Below, one piece after another: positions 25,691-37,282 of a DNA stretch of 64,000 bases. Under the pieces are notes generated by a model. That model did not search any database. It had not been told where the DNA came from and was given only the letters and a program-made list of their open reading frames with translations. The stretch is from contig JAIOJX010000004.1 in assembly GCA_022376925.1 (NCBI GenBank), positions 1,798,001-1,862,000 on the forward strand, given 5' to 3'. The DNA is from Tragulus kanchil (taxonomy: Eukaryota; Chordata; Mammalia; Artiodactyla; Tragulidae). The translations under genes were made by a program, and so were the position numbers. The first letter of the stretch is position 1. Every line of letters begins with the position of its first letter.

Positions 25691-25844
25691 AGCTAAGAAA
25701 GAAAGTTGCCAAGAACACAAAGCCAGCAGCAAGTGGCAGAACTAGGATGCAGACCCAGGTGTAGTTGACCCCCCAAATCCTGCATTTAAGTACAGGAATT
25801 TTCTTCTGGGGGACAGGATGGAACAATAAGGAAAACCCTGAGTT

Positions 25845-26790
25845 CTGCTCCCAGTATGGCCTCTGACTTGCTGTGTGATATAAACCAAGCTCCTTCCTGC
25901 CATAGGCCTCAGGTTCCTCCTCTATGCAGTGAGAACTGGACGGCTCTGGGATTCTGAGGGTCTGAGAGTCTGTACTGCCTCCTGTGAGCTGGGTGGGCAC
26001 CACCAGGCTCCTTCTCCCACTTAGCAAATCAGCCTGCCAGCTCCATAGCCAGGCAGGAGCCTCGGTTGTCCCTCCTTCCCCTTCCTCTTAGCAACACTCT
26101 GCTTTGCTCCCCTGGCTGCTCTGTTTATCCAGCCTCCTCCCCACTTTCCCATGACCATAACCAGTAAGCAGTGTCATATGTCTCTCCCCTTCAACAGCCA
26201 TTCCTGAGGGCTAGTTTCATTCTTGACTAGGGACTTTACAGAGGCTGAGGCCAACATCTTTTTTATGCCAGATGACACAGCAGGCTTTGCAGCTCTTTGC
26301 AAATAATCGATACATCACAAGGATATGTCAAATGAAAGCTTGCATAAATGAACCCATGGTCTCCTTTTGTGCAAACTGCCAAACGGTGCACTAGACAGCA
26401 AATCCATTGAGAACCGGAACTGCAGCTGATTTATTCATCATTGTATCAGCTATAAAAAGGTTCTGGGCCATAGAGGGTGATTAAAACATATTTGTTGGTT
26501 GTACCAGCGAACATATTTTTCAATCCCTGCCGCTCAATTTTGTAAGTTTCCACTTTATGGTCCAATTCATCCTCAAACATATTTAGGCTTAAGTTTCCTT
26601 CTTTACCTACTCTCCTCTGTCATTCTGTCAATATGATTTTTCTCCCTCCATTTTGGTCTTTGCAAGTCTTGTATTTTTTTTTCCTAAGAACATTTCTTTT
26701 CAACTTAAGCCACTTGAAATTTAGGCTTGCCTGCATTGCCTTCCTCTCCCATTCAATCTTACCTAAAACATAAGAATAAAAAGTGATAAG
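25845..26790 (+). other. MIR-like remnant and unrecognised intergenic sequence
   Basis: 25845-25975 resembles sense MIR (ctctgacttgctgtgtgata, ggcctcaggttcctcctct). 25976-26790 shows no gene or repeat that I can name. Confidence 0.45.
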
Positions 26791-26796
26791 AAAAAT

Positions 26797-26852
26797 TGAT
26801 TCTCCAGGCAAAAATACTGGAGTGGGTAGCCATTACTGTGGCCATGACAGTA
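26797..26852 (-). repeat. Short Bov-tA/Bov-A fragment
   Basis: gattctccaggcaaaaatac followed by tggagtgggtagccatt is the antisense Bov-A core; both ends are missing. 26853-27419 is unrecognised, AT-rich. Confidence 0.7.
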
Positions 26853-27419
26853 TATTCGAGAATTATGTGGATATCGCTTTTTTTTTTTAAATTAAACACT
26901 TCTTACTAGTACTCAGCATGAACATTCAAATAGAGCAGATTAGTAAAAAATGAAAGTAAAAGTATACATTCTGCTTTCCCTAACAGCCCCATCTCCCACT
27001 TACTGGTTCCCTATATATTAAACAGTTAACTGTTTATGAGTTTATATGTATAGTTAACTGTTTATGAGTGTCTTTCCAAAATCCTTGTTAAAACAGAAGC
27101 ATACATTATATATACAGAAAGGCAATATACAGATTGTTTGGTTCCAACCCTTCTCATTTCGTGTCTTGGAAAGCTTAATCACATATATCTATCCTGTTAT
27201 TTTGTACTGCAGCATAAAAGTCCACTGTACAGTTACACTAATTTGTTTAATCAATTACGCATCTCCTTATTGATGTATATTTGTGTTGTTAGGAAGATGA
27301 CATGTATGATGATGGGGTTTGTCTACAAAAATGGGGACATGTTACATTGTTGTACAATTAGCTTTTTTTACTTTATGATAAATTTTAGGTACTTCTTCAC
27401 ATCAGCTGGTACAGAGCTA

Positions 27420-28178
27420 CCTCTTTTTTATTTTTGATAAGAGATTTTATTTTCTAGAGCAGTTTTAGGTTCATAGCAAAATTGAGAGGAAAGCACAGAC
27501 CTATGCCCTCTTCCCCACACTTGTACAGTCTCCCCACCCAAGTAAGTACTGCACTGTGAACCCACAATGATAAATCATAATCATACAAAGTCTAGGGTCC
27601 ACTCCTATACAATCCATTCTAAGGATTTTGACACATATCCACCACTGTAGTATCACATGGAGTAGCTGCACTGCCCTAAACCTCCTGTGCACTGTCTCTT
27701 CATCTTTTTCTCACCCTCAACCCCTGTAAACCACTGATCTTTTTACTGTCTCCACAATTTTGCCCTTTCCAGAATGTCACAGAGTTGGAGTCATATGTAG
27801 CTTTTTCAGATTGGCTTCATTCATTTAGTAATACGTATTATGTTTCTTCCATGTCTTTTCATGACTTAAAAACTCCTTTCTTTTTAGTGCAGAATAGCAC
27901 TCCTTTGTCTAAACACATCACAGTAAATTTATTTCATTCACCTACTGAAGAGTATCTTGTTTGCTTCCAAGTTTGGAAATTTTGACTACAGCTGCTACAA
28001 ACATCCATGTATGCATAATAATCCATTGAATGTCAGTACATAAATTCATTAAGCCATTTTCCTTTTACAAACATTTAGATTAATTCTATTTCTAGTTTGG
28101 GTAGTTTTTAAATTATGCTAAACAATACTGCAAAAAACTATTCTTTATACATATTCTTGCACATTCATGTGCATATAT

Positions 28179-28209
<31 letters not shown>

Positions 28210-28310
28210 AATATCTCCAAGAGAAATTCCTAGATTCCCAGCAGTGCAATTGCTGAATCAAAGTATATGTGCATTTTAAATTCCAATGATACAATAACAA
28301 TGCCTAGTTC
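27420..28310 (-). repeat. Old L1 (L1M-type) 3' region, antisense
   Basis: Text such as gagcagttttaggttcatag, tgcactgccctaaacctcct, ttgccctttccagaatgtca and ctgctacaaacatccatgt matches antisense 3' ends of ancient mammalian L1s. A TA microsatellite sits at 28172-28210. The 3' part is repeated at 29003-29440. Confidence 0.6.
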
Positions 28311-29304
28311 CAAGTTTTTGTAAAGCATTTAATTTCGCCAGTGTGGTAGATAAAAAGAAGTTTTTCGTCACTGTTTCTGGATATTTTGTATGTCAATCTA
28401 CTCATTTCCTTTCCTCCCTCATTGCCCAGATGACCATGCCATATGCTCCCACAGCTTGTCACACGTCCTTCTCCCTGCGTCATCCTGAATTCTCTGCTTG
28501 TGAGGTCTGTTCTGTCTTTTCTCCCAGCATTAATCACAATCCCCTGTAGGAAATCAGCCCTTTGCAGCCATCCACCCCCACAATCGCATACACATGGTGC
28601 ATTTGATCTCGCCACCAGGGTCTGAGGGCAGGTAGGAGAGGAGCAGAAATACTCTACAAATGCGGAAACAAAGACCTGACACCCAGTAAGACCCCTGGGA
28701 GCAGGGCCATGGTTTCTTTCCTCATCTGCTCCTTTGGCACAAGGCTGGTAGGCACATTTCTGTGACTTTTTTCCCCAGATTTTAGCTTTTCATGACGTGC
28801 ATGCCTCCTCCTTTAATTTCTCTTAAACCTCAACCTCTTATCCCAGCATTCGGGGGTTTTCAAAATCCATAGCATGACTCATCTTACAATTCTCTCCTGA
28901 TGTATCAAGTGTTACAGCTCTCCTGTAAGAGTTATTCTCCTGCAATATGTTCCTCAAACATAGTTCAAGGTTCCCCATTTCCACATCTGTTCACATCCCA
29001 TTTCCTTTCTTTTAGTGCAGAATAGCACTCCTTTGTCTAAACACATCACAGTAAATTTATTTCATTCACCTACTGAAGAGTATCTTGTTTGCTTCCAAGT
29101 TTGGAAATTTTGACTACAGCTGCTACAAACATCCATGTATGCATAATAATCCATTGAATGTCAGTACATAAATTCATTAAGCCATTTTCCTTTTACAAAC
29201 ATTTAGATTAATTCTATTTCTAGTTTGGGTAGTTTTTAAATTATGCTAAACAATACTGCAAAAAACTATTCTTTATACATATTCTTGCACATTCATGTGC
29301 ATAT

Positions 29305-29335
<31 letters not shown>

Positions 29336-30127
29336 AATATCTCCAAGAGAAATTCCTAGATTCCCAGCAGTGCAATTGCTGAATCAAAGTATATGTGCAT
29401 TTTAAATTCCAATGATACAATAACAATGCCTAGTTCCAAGTTTTTGTAAAGCATTTAATTTCGCCAGTGTGGTAGATAAAAAGAAGTTTTTCGTCACTGT
29501 TTCTGGATATTTTGTATGTCAATCTACTCATTTCCTTTCCTCCCTCATTGCCCAGATGACCATGCCATATGCTCCCACAGCTTGTCACACGTCCTTCTCC
29601 CTGCGTCATCCTGAATTCTCTGCTTGTGAGGTCTGTTCTGTCTTTTCTCCCAGCATTAATCACAATCCCCTGTAGGAAATCAGCCCTTTGCAGCCATCCA
29701 CCCCCACAATCGCATACACATGGTGCATTTGATCTCGCCACCAGGGTCTGAGGGCAGGTAGGAGAGGAGCAGAAATACTCTACAAATGCGGAAACAAAGA
29801 CCTGACACCCAGTAAGACCCCTGGGAGCAGGGCCATGGTTTCTTTCCTCATCTGCTCCTTTGGCACAAGGCTGGTAGGCACATTTCTGTGACTTTTTTCC
29901 CCAGATTTTAGCTTTTCATGACGTGCATGCCTCCTCCTTTAATTTCTCTTAAACCTCAACCTCTTATCCCAGCATTCGGGGGTTTTCAAAATCCATAGCA
30001 TGACTCATCTTACAATTTCTCTCCTGATGTATCAAGTGTTACAGCTCTCCTGTAATAGTTATTCTCCTGCAATATGTTCCTCAAACATAGTTCAAGGTTC
30101 CCCATTTCCACATCTGTTCACATCCCA
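27874..30127. repeat. Duplication 9: 27874-29000 and 29003-30127 (offset 1126-1128)
   Basis: Copies differ mainly in the length of a TA run (28172-28210 versus 29300-29336) and in T-run lengths. They are nearly head-to-tail. Confidence 0.95.
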
Positions 30128-31609
30128 TCTCCTCTGTGGTGTTCTCTCTTTCTGCTCCCTGACTACCCAAATCACATCCATCCTCAAACCAAGCTCAGTG
30201 GCCACCAACTGAGTGACACTTTTTATAATTTCTCTTTATCTTCACCCACATCACTAACAGGACCAGCCCTCTGTTGAATTCAAATCTCCTTTATACCTCC
30301 TTGATAGCCTTTGTCACACACTCCATCATATCATAACTTTCCTACCTAACTTCACTGTGTTACAGGAAATCTTTGGGAGGTAGCTAACTGAGAGCTTTCA
30401 GCAGGACCTGGCGGTAGTGACTAAGGTACCCACCAAAACTCCTATATGTGTGTTTTTAACATGACAAAAATGCAATCATTTCATATAATTTACTTTTACA
30501 CCTTAGTGATAAATTGTGGACAACTTCCTGAGTCTGCAAGTTTGGGTCTATTTCATTTTTTTTAATAACTACAACTCACAATATGTTCCTTCTACTTTAT
30601 TGAATCATTTTCCCTTTCTAAACAATTAGTTTCATTTTCATCACAAGTGAAACAGTATCTTAACATAACGCTTGACATTTAAGGAATAAATTTCCAGCAA
30701 GAGAACTGGTAGGTGAAAACATATATACATTTTAATAAATTCTACCAAATTACTCTCCAAACAGTGGTATCCATGTATTTTCTTTCTTTGTTGAATCCTG
30801 TTAGCCTCTTGACTAAAAACTCTATTACTCAATACTCCCTGTTCTTTTGGAAGACTTTCCCATGCCTTCTCACCAGTGTTTATGTGGGGAGAGAGGGTGT
30901 TGAATTAGTCCTCTTTTGTCTACAAAATCAAGTTCCTAGCTCACAGGATTTACTTCAATGACATGGAAATGAAGTTTATGTACTAACCTCCACTACTAGT
31001 CTGCAAGTTTTTCAAATGCAAGAACCTTGTCTTATTCATTTCTTTATATCCTCCAGCCCTATATTTTGAGGCTATCTAAGTAAATATGTGCCTATATGTG
31101 TGTGCACACACACATACATATATATTCTGGACCCTGTGTCTGTGTGTTGGGGATACAATGATGTATACATCAGTATTAGAAAGCAAAATGAGGAATAATG
31201 CTAATATAGGGTAAGTGCTCCTGTTTGGCGAGACACAAAAGCACATACCAGAGGCATCTACCCTGGTCTCAGTGTTAGAAAGTCTTCCTGGGGGAAGCTG
31301 AGCAGGCGTGAGTGAGTGTGGGAGTGTAGGGGAGCGGGTGGGAGCCACGTAGGAGATTATGGGAGGAGGGAAGGATGTAGAACAGGCACCGGCAGCCGCC
31401 AGGAGTGGAGGAAGGATGCTGGATGAAGCCCCCGAGGCTCGTGGCCAATGGTGCCCTAACTCACTCCCTACTAGCGATCAGACGGTGCTGCCTCTTCACT
31501 GCAGGCTCCAATGTGGTAGAACCTAGCTCAGAGACCCTGACAACCAGAGCACTTCCACATCAGCAGTCTGAACACAGTTCTTTCACTGAGTCTGAAGCCT
31601 GAAGTAAGT
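28311..31609. other. Intergenic; weak L2 and LINE remnants, no gene
   Basis: Mostly unique, largely duplicated (28311-29000 again at 29437-30127). 30090-30350 and 30850-31075 have L2-like wording (gtctgcaagtttttcaaatg, gaaccttgtcttattca). 30440-30770 looks like an old LINE 3' remnant. A short CA-rich run lies at 31100-31130. Confidence 0.4.
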
Positions 31610-31755
31610 GGTTCGGAGTCAGGCTTTTGATCAGACAGAGCTGGGTTGGAAGCTCTTCTGCTCCTCCTTCTACCTATAATGGAACCTGTGGCAGGCTGCT
31701 TAATTTCTTTAAAACTTCGTTTTCTCATCTGTGAAATGCGAATAACTATGCCACC
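31610..31755 (+). repeat. MIR SINE, interrupted by an L1 tail
   Basis: gttcggagtcaggcttttga, gcttaatttctttaaaactt, ttctcatctgtgaaatgcga and ataactatgccacctt follow the sense MIR order. The match stops where the L1 tail begins. Confidence 0.75.
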
Positions 31756-31843
31756 TTGTATGATCTGGGAACATGCATGTCTGTAAACAACAAAACTCTG
31801 TAAAAGTTAAAAGTAAAATAAAGGTTTAAAAAAAAAAAAAAAG
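31756..31843 (+). mobile_element. Severely 5'-truncated L1 (last ~85 bases of 3'UTR plus poly-A)
   Basis: atctgggaacatgcatgtct and aacaacaaaactctgtaaa match the ends of the L1s at 6040 and 23200; then an A run to 31843. An insertion of only the 3' tip. Confidence 0.85.
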
Positions 31844-31959
31844 TTGAGAGCATGTATAGAAGGTGCCTCCACCCACCTCCTGGTATGTAAAGCACACACA
31901 TAATAAATGAAATCTATGTCTGCTGTCTTTCAGACCCTTTAACAACCACCAAATGACTA

Positions 31960-32520
31960 TAAAGAGATCACTGGATTCAACTTTACCATTTTACAGATGG
32001 AGAAACGGAGGCCAATGAGGGCCAGGTACACACTATGAGGGCCAGGATGGACTTTCCTTCTCCCGGCCAGCATGTGCCTCACCACCACATCATGATTAGA
32101 TTCCACTGGGCACCTGCACCCCCTGCCTTGAGTCAGTGAGGTCTTTCCCTCTGTGGCACCAGAAAAAGTCACCCTTTGGAGGGAGGCCAGCAGTGCACTC
32201 TTTTAAGTGCCCTGAAGGCATTTTTCCTTCTTTGCCCATCCTCCCCAGCTGCAGTTGGCTTTACCTTCCCCCAGTTTCAGTCAGCCCTGCATCTTGCCTT
32301 CCTTTCTTCAAGCAGACACTACTCGATCCCTCCAATCATTTCATCTCTACTTTCCTTAAGGGCACACAACTGTAGTTCCTTGTCTTGAGCTCCAGGGCTA
32401 GGCTATTGGCAACTAGGGAACCTTCAGCCCAAGAGGCTGCATGCACAGCCTATTCCCTATAAGAGGTTTCCTGAGTGCTGTGGCTAACAGATCTTTCCAT
32501 GGTGTCTCTAGGTTTAACAT
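31960..32520. other. Weak MIR remnant and unrecognised sequence
   Basis: ttttacagatggagaaacgg at 31988-32007 is antisense MIR wording. The rest shows nothing I can name. Confidence 0.45.
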
Positions 32521-33180
32521 CAATAATTAATTCAGCACTTCCTATGAGTCAACTCAGCTCTAACCATTTTGCAGGCATTAACTCATTTGTGCCTTTAAAC
32601 ATCTGCAAGGAATTGTGAGATATTATTACCAACAGCTTTTAGGAACTTTTAGGAAGTTGAGAAAGGGAGATGAAGGAATTTGCTCAGTGTTTGAAAGCTA
32701 AGAATTGGAGGAAGCAGGGCTTCACACCAAGAAGTTGGCTCCAGAGATGTTCCAGAGCATCTCACAGGATCAGGTCCTGCCTGAGGTTTTGTCTGGAACC
32801 ACCATTGGCTCTGCTTCTGCTACTCTCTGAGTGGTTTCCCTTGGGAGCCCTTCCTTCATCAATTACTTGCACACAACCCTCATCTCTGCAGCCGCTGGTG
32901 GATTCCAACAATCCACTCCCAAGGTTACCACTATTAGTAGTTTGAGATATATAAAGGTTTTTTCCACATTGGACAAATTTATTTATTCATTTAAAGAACA
33001 GCCCTTAGACAAAGATGATGTTTTGAAATCGAAACTACTAGAAAATATAGGATGACAATAACAATGACAATGATGATGATAACGATAAACACTTCTTTGA
33101 AACACTGTGCTAAGTTCCTAAATGCATTCTTTCCTTTAACCATCAAAAGCATCTTCTGAGAGTATTGCTATTCAGGGAAT
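32520..33180 (-). repeat. MIR SINEs, antisense
   Basis: 32520-32750: cagcacttcctatgagtc, gcaggcattaactcatttg, gagatattattaccaac, gaatttgctcagtgtttg. A second, weaker one at 33050-33180: acactgtgctaagttcctaa. The interval between has no recognisable feature. Confidence 0.7.
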
Positions 33181-33253
33181 GCTTCCACTGTGATGACAAC
33201 CACCATCAAGCACATCACCCCACATCTACTCATCTTCTGAACATTTTCTTTTC

Positions 33254-33362
33254 ATGGCCACATGGCATGTGGGATCTTTGTTCCCCGACCAGAGATCAAA
33301 TCCATACCACTCACACTGGAAGTGCAAAGTCTTAACCACCTGATCAACAGAGAAGTCCCTAA
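33254..33362 (-). mobile_element. Older tRNA-derived SINE fragment
   Basis: Antisense: catggccacatggcatgtgg, gatctttgttccccgaccag, agagatcaaatccatacc, cttaaccacctgatcaac, then agagaagtccct. Diverged relative to the other SINEs here. Confidence 0.75.
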
Positions 33363-33594
33363 ACATTATATTTTAACTTCCATTTTGATGTCCAAACTCA
33401 ATATGGCTATGTTGGAATTCATCACTCCTTCCTTTGCTGTAGACATTTAGGCCAAACTGCTCTCTTCTTCCCTGCTTGCCAATGGCCCCCACTCCTTTGA
33501 CTCATCTCAACCCCCAGCCAATTCAGCTTCTCTTCCTCCCTTTCTAAACCCAGTTTTGCACACATTCTTTCTTTTCCCTTAACAGTCATCCAAG

Positions 33595-33735
33595 AGATTT
33601 TATCCTCACTTTACCTACAAACATTATGAGGCCCCGAGGTCTCAAGTATATTACCTGCAGCATTCTGTTTGGGGCAGAACCAGGACTGGAATCCAGATTC
33701 ATTCAGCTCCTAACTCCAGGCTCTTTCTGTGACAG
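33595..33735 (-). repeat. MIR SINE, antisense
   Basis: cagaaccaggactggaatcc at 33676-33695 and tcctaactccaggctctttc at 33708-33727 are typical of antisense MIR. 33736-34350 is otherwise unique. Confidence 0.7.
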
Positions 33736-33868
33736 CTGTGTGTTCCACTGGGGAAGCCTGGGGCTGAGACACCTTTAGGTGTAATAGGAAATTATTTTAA
33801 ACACTTCAGTAACACTACATTAAATAACAGTGTAGGAGTTATTTTTACCTTTTTCAATTTTCTTTTGA

Positions 33869-35998
33869 CCTTTTAAAATAAATAGAGAAGGTCTCATTGA
33901 GTGCTAGAATACCATTAATATCTCCGTGGAACTTGCTACTCTTCCTTTTCAATAAAATGAGAGCCGGCCTCAGGCTCAGAACTTTGGCAGACAACAAAAT
34001 CTAGCTAGAATTTATTAACATTGCTTTGTTTGCATGGTAACCTTCTATTTATGGCTGGTGACACCGTTTCTCATGTGCAGTAGTGGCAGTAATACAAAAT
34101 TTTCTTTCAAAATAAATGTACTTGAATTTTAGAAGTCAGCATCAAAAAAAGTATTCAGTAAGTATAGTACATCACCTACTCAGAAGAGTAGGAATCTCAA
34201 TGACGATGTCCACCAAAAAGAAACCAAACAAACTTAACCAAGTTGTCTTGTGAGACAGTGACAGTTTTTGCTTGCCAACTCTTCAAGAGCAGGAACTCAT
34301 CTTCTCAATGGCCCTCCATGTGCTTCCTTCCCACTACAGGCTTGTTCAGTTTAGAATAGGAAGGCCCTTAGATCTCATCTAGCCCTAACTCCCATTTTAT
34401 GGACAAAGACTACAGCTCTAAGAAGGAAGGTGACTTCTTTAAAGTTATGGATGACATCATAGCTGTTCTGGACCAAAACCTAGGTCTCCTTATGCCCAGT
34501 TCACGCCCTCTCCTCTCCATCAAACTGATGATGACTTGTATTTACCATCATACACTCTTCATTCCCACATCTAAAGGAAATGCCTGGCAATTCTACTCGG
34601 ATTCAGTAAGGGAAATTAAGCCCCATTTCCTAAAGCATCTATTACACTGTACGTTCTTAAGAAGGTAATAGTTATATACCACCCTTGAGAAAACTGGGAA
34701 GAACAGTCACTCAGATGTTTTTCTGTGAGTTTAAATTCTCTTGAAAAACCTCAACTGAGGAAAGCTGCTAGAGTTTAGCCTTTGGATGACTGGTTGTCCT
34801 CAGGCCAAGGAGTCCTTCATAGGACCATCTGAAGTTCCTGCTGCTTTAATTTAATGCCATCTCTCTTTGTTCAGTACCCTGAGATGCAGAGTATTTATTA
34901 GCATATCTCTCATAAAACACTTCAGTAACATTTTAAAAGAAACCTTTTAAAATAAATAGAGAAGGTCTCATTGAGTGCTAGAATACCATTAATATCTCCG
35001 TGGAACTTGCTACTCTTCCTTTTCAATAAAATGAGAGCCGGCCTCAGGCTCAGAACTTTGGCAGACAACAAAATCTAGCTAGAATTTATTAACATTGCTT
35101 TGTTTGCATGGTAACCTTCTATTTATGGCTGGTGACACCGTTTCTCATGTGCAGTAGTGGCAGTAATACAAAATTTTCTTTCAAAATAAATGTACTTGAA
35201 TTTTAGAAGTCAGCATCAAAAAAAGTATTCAGTAAGTATAGTACATCACCTACTCAGAAGAGTAGGAATCTCAATGACGATGTCCACCAAAAAGAAACCA
35301 AACAAACTTAACCAAGTTGTCTTGTGAGACAGTGACAGTTTTTGCTTGCCAACTCTTCAAGAGCAGGAACTCATCTTCTCAATGGCCCTCCATGTGCTTC
35401 CTTCCCACTACAGGCTTGTTCAGTTTAGAATAGGAAGGCCCTTAGATCTCATCTAGCCCTAACTCCCATTTTATGGACAAAGACTACAGCTCTAAGAAGG
35501 AAGGTGACTTCTTTAAAGTTATGGATGACATCATAGCTGTTCTGGACCAAAACCTAGGTCTCCTTATGCCCAGTTCACGCCCTCTCCTCTCCATCAAACT
35601 GATGATGACTTGTATTTACCATCATACACTCTTCATTCCCACATCTAAAGGAAATGCCTGGCAATTCTACTCGGATTCAGTAAGGGAAATTAAGCCCCAT
35701 TTCCTAAAGCATCTATTACACTGTACGTTCTTAAGAAGGTAATAGTTATATACCACCCTTGAGAAAACTGGGAAGAACAGTCACTCAGATGTTTTTCTGT
35801 GAGTTTAAATTCTCTTGAAAAACCTCAACTGAGGAAAGCTGCTAGAGTTTAGCCCCTTTGGATGACTGGTTGTCCTCAGGCCAAGGAGTCCTTCATAGGA
35901 CCATCTGAAGTTCCTGCTGCTTTAATTTAATGCCATCTCTCTTTGTTCAGTACCCCTGAGATGCAGAGTATTTATTAGCATATCTCTCATAAAACACT
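33869..35998. repeat. Duplication 10: 33869-34921 and 34943-35998 (offset 1074-1077)
   Basis: Differences are C-run lengths (tagcc versus tagcccc near 34780/35853). The joint contains acttcagtaaca, which also occurs just before copy 1 at 33802-33813, so the joint looks like a shortened version of the true left flank. Confidence 0.95.
34355..34510 (-). repeat. MIR SINE, antisense (again at about 35430-35585)
   Basis: cccattttatggacaaagac, gaaggtgacttctttaaag and ctaggtctccttatgcccag fit antisense MIR. The second copy comes from duplication 10. 35999-36500 is unrecognised. Confidence 0.65.
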
Positions 35999-36520
35999 AG
36001 TATAGCAGGAAATTAAATTCACCTGATGCAATCAGCTGCTCTGAAAGCCTTGCTGGTTGCTCTGCTTGCTTTATGGCTGCCAAGGTAAATTGACTGTTTG
36101 ATGACTTATTCTAGGACCTTTTTAGGTATTGATGTGGAGACACTGACAAGCCCAGGAATGACTAGTAAGAGACCGTCCATGATGGTAAAGAAGACTCGAG
36201 ACCCAAGGGAACAGAAATATTTAACCTAAAGAGAGGAGGTGCAGGTGAACTCCAAGGAATTCTGCCAGAATCTCAAGAACAGTCTTGGAAGAGCATGGAG
36301 ACTTGTTCGAGCAGCCTCAAGGGGGCAGACTTAAGAACCATAGGCAGAAGCTATCAGAAGACGGATTTCAATTTAATATCTGGATAGTTGGAGAAGTGCA
36401 TACCAATGAAAGGAACTGGTGTGTTTGCTTTCATTAGAGACAGCTGTCAAAGAGTTCTGGAGGATACACTATGTATGGAGCTGACCAGGTTATGAGATGC
36501 TTCATTCAAAAATCACTAAC

Positions 36521-36763
36521 GGGGCTTCCCTGGTGGTCCAGTGGGTAGAGAGTCTGCCTTGCAGCGCAAGGGGCACCAGTTCCATCCCTGGCTCGGGAAG
36601 ATCCCACGTGCCGTGGAGCTGCTGGACTGGTGTGTCCAATTACAAGCCGGTGCTCAGCAGCCAGAGGGGCCACTGCAATGGGAGGCCCACACAGGCCAAA
36701 GAATAAAGATGAAAGAAAAAAAATTAAAAATAAAAGAGGCCAATATTAAAAAAAGAAAGAAAG
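36521..36763 (+). mobile_element. tRNA-derived SINE with perfect target-site duplications
   Basis: Starts ggggcttccctggtggtcca; internal tRNA-like promoter boxes visible; A-rich tail from 36705. Target-site duplications aaaaatcactaac at 36508-36520 and 36764-36776 are identical, suggesting a recent insertion. Confidence 0.92.
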
Positions 36764-36776
36764 AAAAATCACTAAC

Positions 36777-37282
36777 ATCCCATCCAGCTATATAACTCAG
36801 TGGAAGAAGTTATTTTCATAATCATTTTTCTAAGGAATCAAGCTTTATTCCTCTTAAAATTCTTTCTCACACAAATTCAAATTAAAAATAAATTACTCAT
36901 CACTTATATTTAGTGTTCTTTCACAATGTGATCTGATTCTTATCATTCTTATCATGCATTCTTTATATATATTTTGATTCAAAAATAAGGAATATTTTTG
37001 AATCAAAAATATATTATTCAGTAATAAATATTATTTCAGTAATAGCTACCTCTTTTCCAAGGCATTATGCTAAGCTTTGTATGATTTTAGTCTCATTTAA
37101 TGTAAGCTTAATGCGATAATACTGTATAGAGACCATACTAAAGACAAATAACTGACACCATCATTTAGAAAAAAATCTATAGATATTTCTCAGCTTAGAG
37201 GATCATAAAGATGGAAGGAGTCTTTAAGACTGATATCAAAAATATTGTAATCAATTATCCTATAAATAAATTTTTTGAAAAA
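36777..37282. other. Intergenic AT-rich sequence, weak MIR
   Basis: gcattatgctaagctttgta at 37063-37082 resembles antisense MIR. A palindrome-like tract around 36968-37015 (attttgattcaaaaataagg then tttttgaatcaaaaat) could form a hairpin. Confidence 0.4.

Noticed and set aside
28170..28215. TA repeat as a structured array or CRISPR-like element
   Set aside because: A simple microsatellite whose length differs between the two duplicated copies; no spacers.
36521..36763. tRNA gene at the SINE heads
   Set aside because: A and B box-like words are present, but no cloverleaf or anticodon arm is intact; these are tRNA-derived SINEs.
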